DNA of 6,876 bases from Bacillota bacterium. Its GTDB lineage: Bacteria; Bacillota; Clostridia; Christensenellales; Aristaeellaceae. The DNA is taken from the NCBI GenBank assembly GCA_023443705.1, contig JAEZTD010000107.1, forward strand, positions 1 to 6,876, in the 5' to 3' direction. Within the stretch, counting starts at the first letter, position 1. Each line of letters begins with the position of its first letter. Both the position numbers and the translations under genes were made by a program. Below the pieces are notes generated by a model, which had not been told where the DNA came from, did no database searches, and worked only from the letters and a program-made list of their open reading frames with translations. Below, one piece after another: positions 6,528-6,876 of the stretch.

Positions 6528-6654
6528 ATCTTCTTCCATCCAGACTCAAAGGCCGCCATTGACCTTCTTACTGTCGGCTTCGGAGTTTCACCGAATCGGC
6601 CTTTCGGCTCGCGGGCTATACCGCCGGTGGGGCTTCGCACCCCGCCCTGAAGAC
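6528..6654 (-). promoter_or_regulatory. FMN riboswitch (RFN element)
   Basis: A cis-acting RNA aptamer that binds FMN and controls riboflavin synthesis or uptake genes. The conserved RFN blocks occur in order on the minus strand: CUUCAGGGCGGGGUG, then GGCGGUAUAGCCCGCGAGC, GAUUCGGUGAAACUCCGAA, GCCGACAGU and AGUCUGGAUGGAAGAAGAU. The closing helix P1 is GUCUUC (6654-6649) with GAAGAU (6533-6528). A variable 6-bp stem (6566-6561 with 6554-6549) lies before AGUCUGGAUGG, where the family tolerates length change. It sits between a strong promoter and ribU, consistent with repression of riboflavin uptake when FMN is abundant. Confidence 0.97.
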
Positions 6655-6674
6655 GTTATACAGTTGTGGCACCT

Positions 6675-6703
6675 ATAATAGCCCCGGCCTTCGGCTTTGT
6701 CAA
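6675..6703 (-). promoter_or_regulatory. Sigma-A promoter for the FMN riboswitch-ribU operon
   Basis: On the minus strand a perfect -35 TTGACA (6703-6698) is separated by exactly 17 bases from TATTAT (6680-6675), five of six matches to TATAAT. A start near 6668 would place the 5' end about 14 bases before riboswitch helix P1. The -35 lies only 11 bases past the galactokinase stop. The position and match quality make this the likely start of the ribU-tsaE-tsaB-rimI transcript. Confidence 0.85.
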
Positions 6704-6714
6704 CGGCAAAAACG

Positions 6715-6876
6715 TTATTTTCCGATGACCGCCGGGCCCACCGGGCGCACGCGAAGCTCGGTCACCGCGCCCGAGCCGAACACGGCGTTCATCCGCGCGG
6801 CGTATTCGTCCATCATCGAGAGTGGCACGAAGGCGAGGATCGTCCCGGCGAAGCCGCCGCCGTGGATGCGCCACGC
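6715..6876 (-). CDS. galK: Galactokinase, C-terminal fragment (5' part outside window)
   Basis: Only the last 53 codons and the TAA are present. The fragment opens AWRIHGGGFAGTILAFVP, the third conserved GHMP-kinase motif (GGGFAG) in the form typical of galactokinases, and ends LRVRPVGPAVIGK. Galactokinase phosphorylates galactose with ATP in the Leloir pathway. The His-Gly-Gly-Gly-Phe-Ala-Gly context fits GalK better than mevalonate or homoserine kinases, but the sugar-binding N-terminal half is not visible. No terminator is evident between its stop and the next promoter. Confidence 0.88.
   Translation of the reverse strand, partial: AWRIHGGGFAGTILAFVPLSMMDEYAARMNAVFGSGAVTELRVRPVGPAVIGK

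Noticed and set aside
6454..6549. Longer ribU start at 6549 giving 32 extra residues
   Set aside because: The extension overlaps the riboswitch tail and hairpin, lacks a ribosome binding site, and the family-like N-terminus begins at ATG 6453 with AGGAG 8 bases away.
5882..6640. Minus-strand 252-codon frame overlapping ribU and the riboswitch
   Set aside because: Frame-shifted shadow of ribU; composition is His/Arg/Gly-rich with no membrane segments, and its first part is the structured riboswitch.
6656..6874. Minus-strand 72-codon frame at the window edge
   Set aside because: Another frame of the same strand encodes the galactokinase GGGFAG motif and ends in TAA at 6715; this one is a shadow.
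1..6876. CRISPR arrays, tRNA or rRNA genes, insertion-sequence transposases
   Set aside because: No regularly spaced direct repeats, no tRNA-like cloverleaf or rRNA sequence, and no transposase motifs were seen on either strand.

Overview
All recognisable genes in this window lie on the minus strand, so it reads from high to low coordinates. Strong AGGAGG-type ribosome binding sites, several TTG/GTG starts, an ECF-type vitamin transporter and the tsaE-tsaB-rimI order point to a Firmicute. The high G+C of most genes (42 of 60 bases G/C at 2041-2100) and the gene content suggest a high-GC member of the Clostridia, possibly a gut lineage. That placement is inference; no marker here settles it.

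Region 1 (6876-6715) is the last 53 codons of a galactokinase, galK. Region 2 (6703-4219) is a vitamin-uptake and tRNA-modification operon. A near-consensus promoter (6703-6675) precedes an FMN riboswitch (6654-6528). A hairpin (6524-6463) that can hide the Shine-Dalgarno sequence follows, then ribU (riboflavin ECF S-component), tsaE, tsaB and rimI. The last three are closely spaced or overlapping. TsaE and TsaB take part in t6A formation on ANN-decoding tRNAs; RimI acetylates protein N-termini and commonly sits with them. tsaD is not in the window.

Region 3 (4218-3928) is a 291-base intergenic stretch with four inverted repeats in a row and a possible 55-codon reading frame. It may be a dispersed element or a short unrecognised gene.

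Region 4 (3950-1) is a second putative operon starting from a TATAAT box. It holds an alpha/beta hydrolase, a MurF-like Mur ligase with a multi-pass membrane N-terminus, a low-GC GNAT acetyltransferase, and the first 289 codons of a D-alanine--D-alanine ligase. Ddl makes the D-Ala-D-Ala dipeptide that MurF-type ligases add to the peptidoglycan precursor, so the cluster probably works in cell-wall precursor synthesis. The roles of the hydrolase and acetyltransferase are unknown.

The gene families are mostly known. The points worth a second look are the legible RNA switch before ribU, the membrane-anchored MurF-like protein with its neighbours, the low-GC acetyltransferase inside that cluster, and the hairpin-rich spacer.
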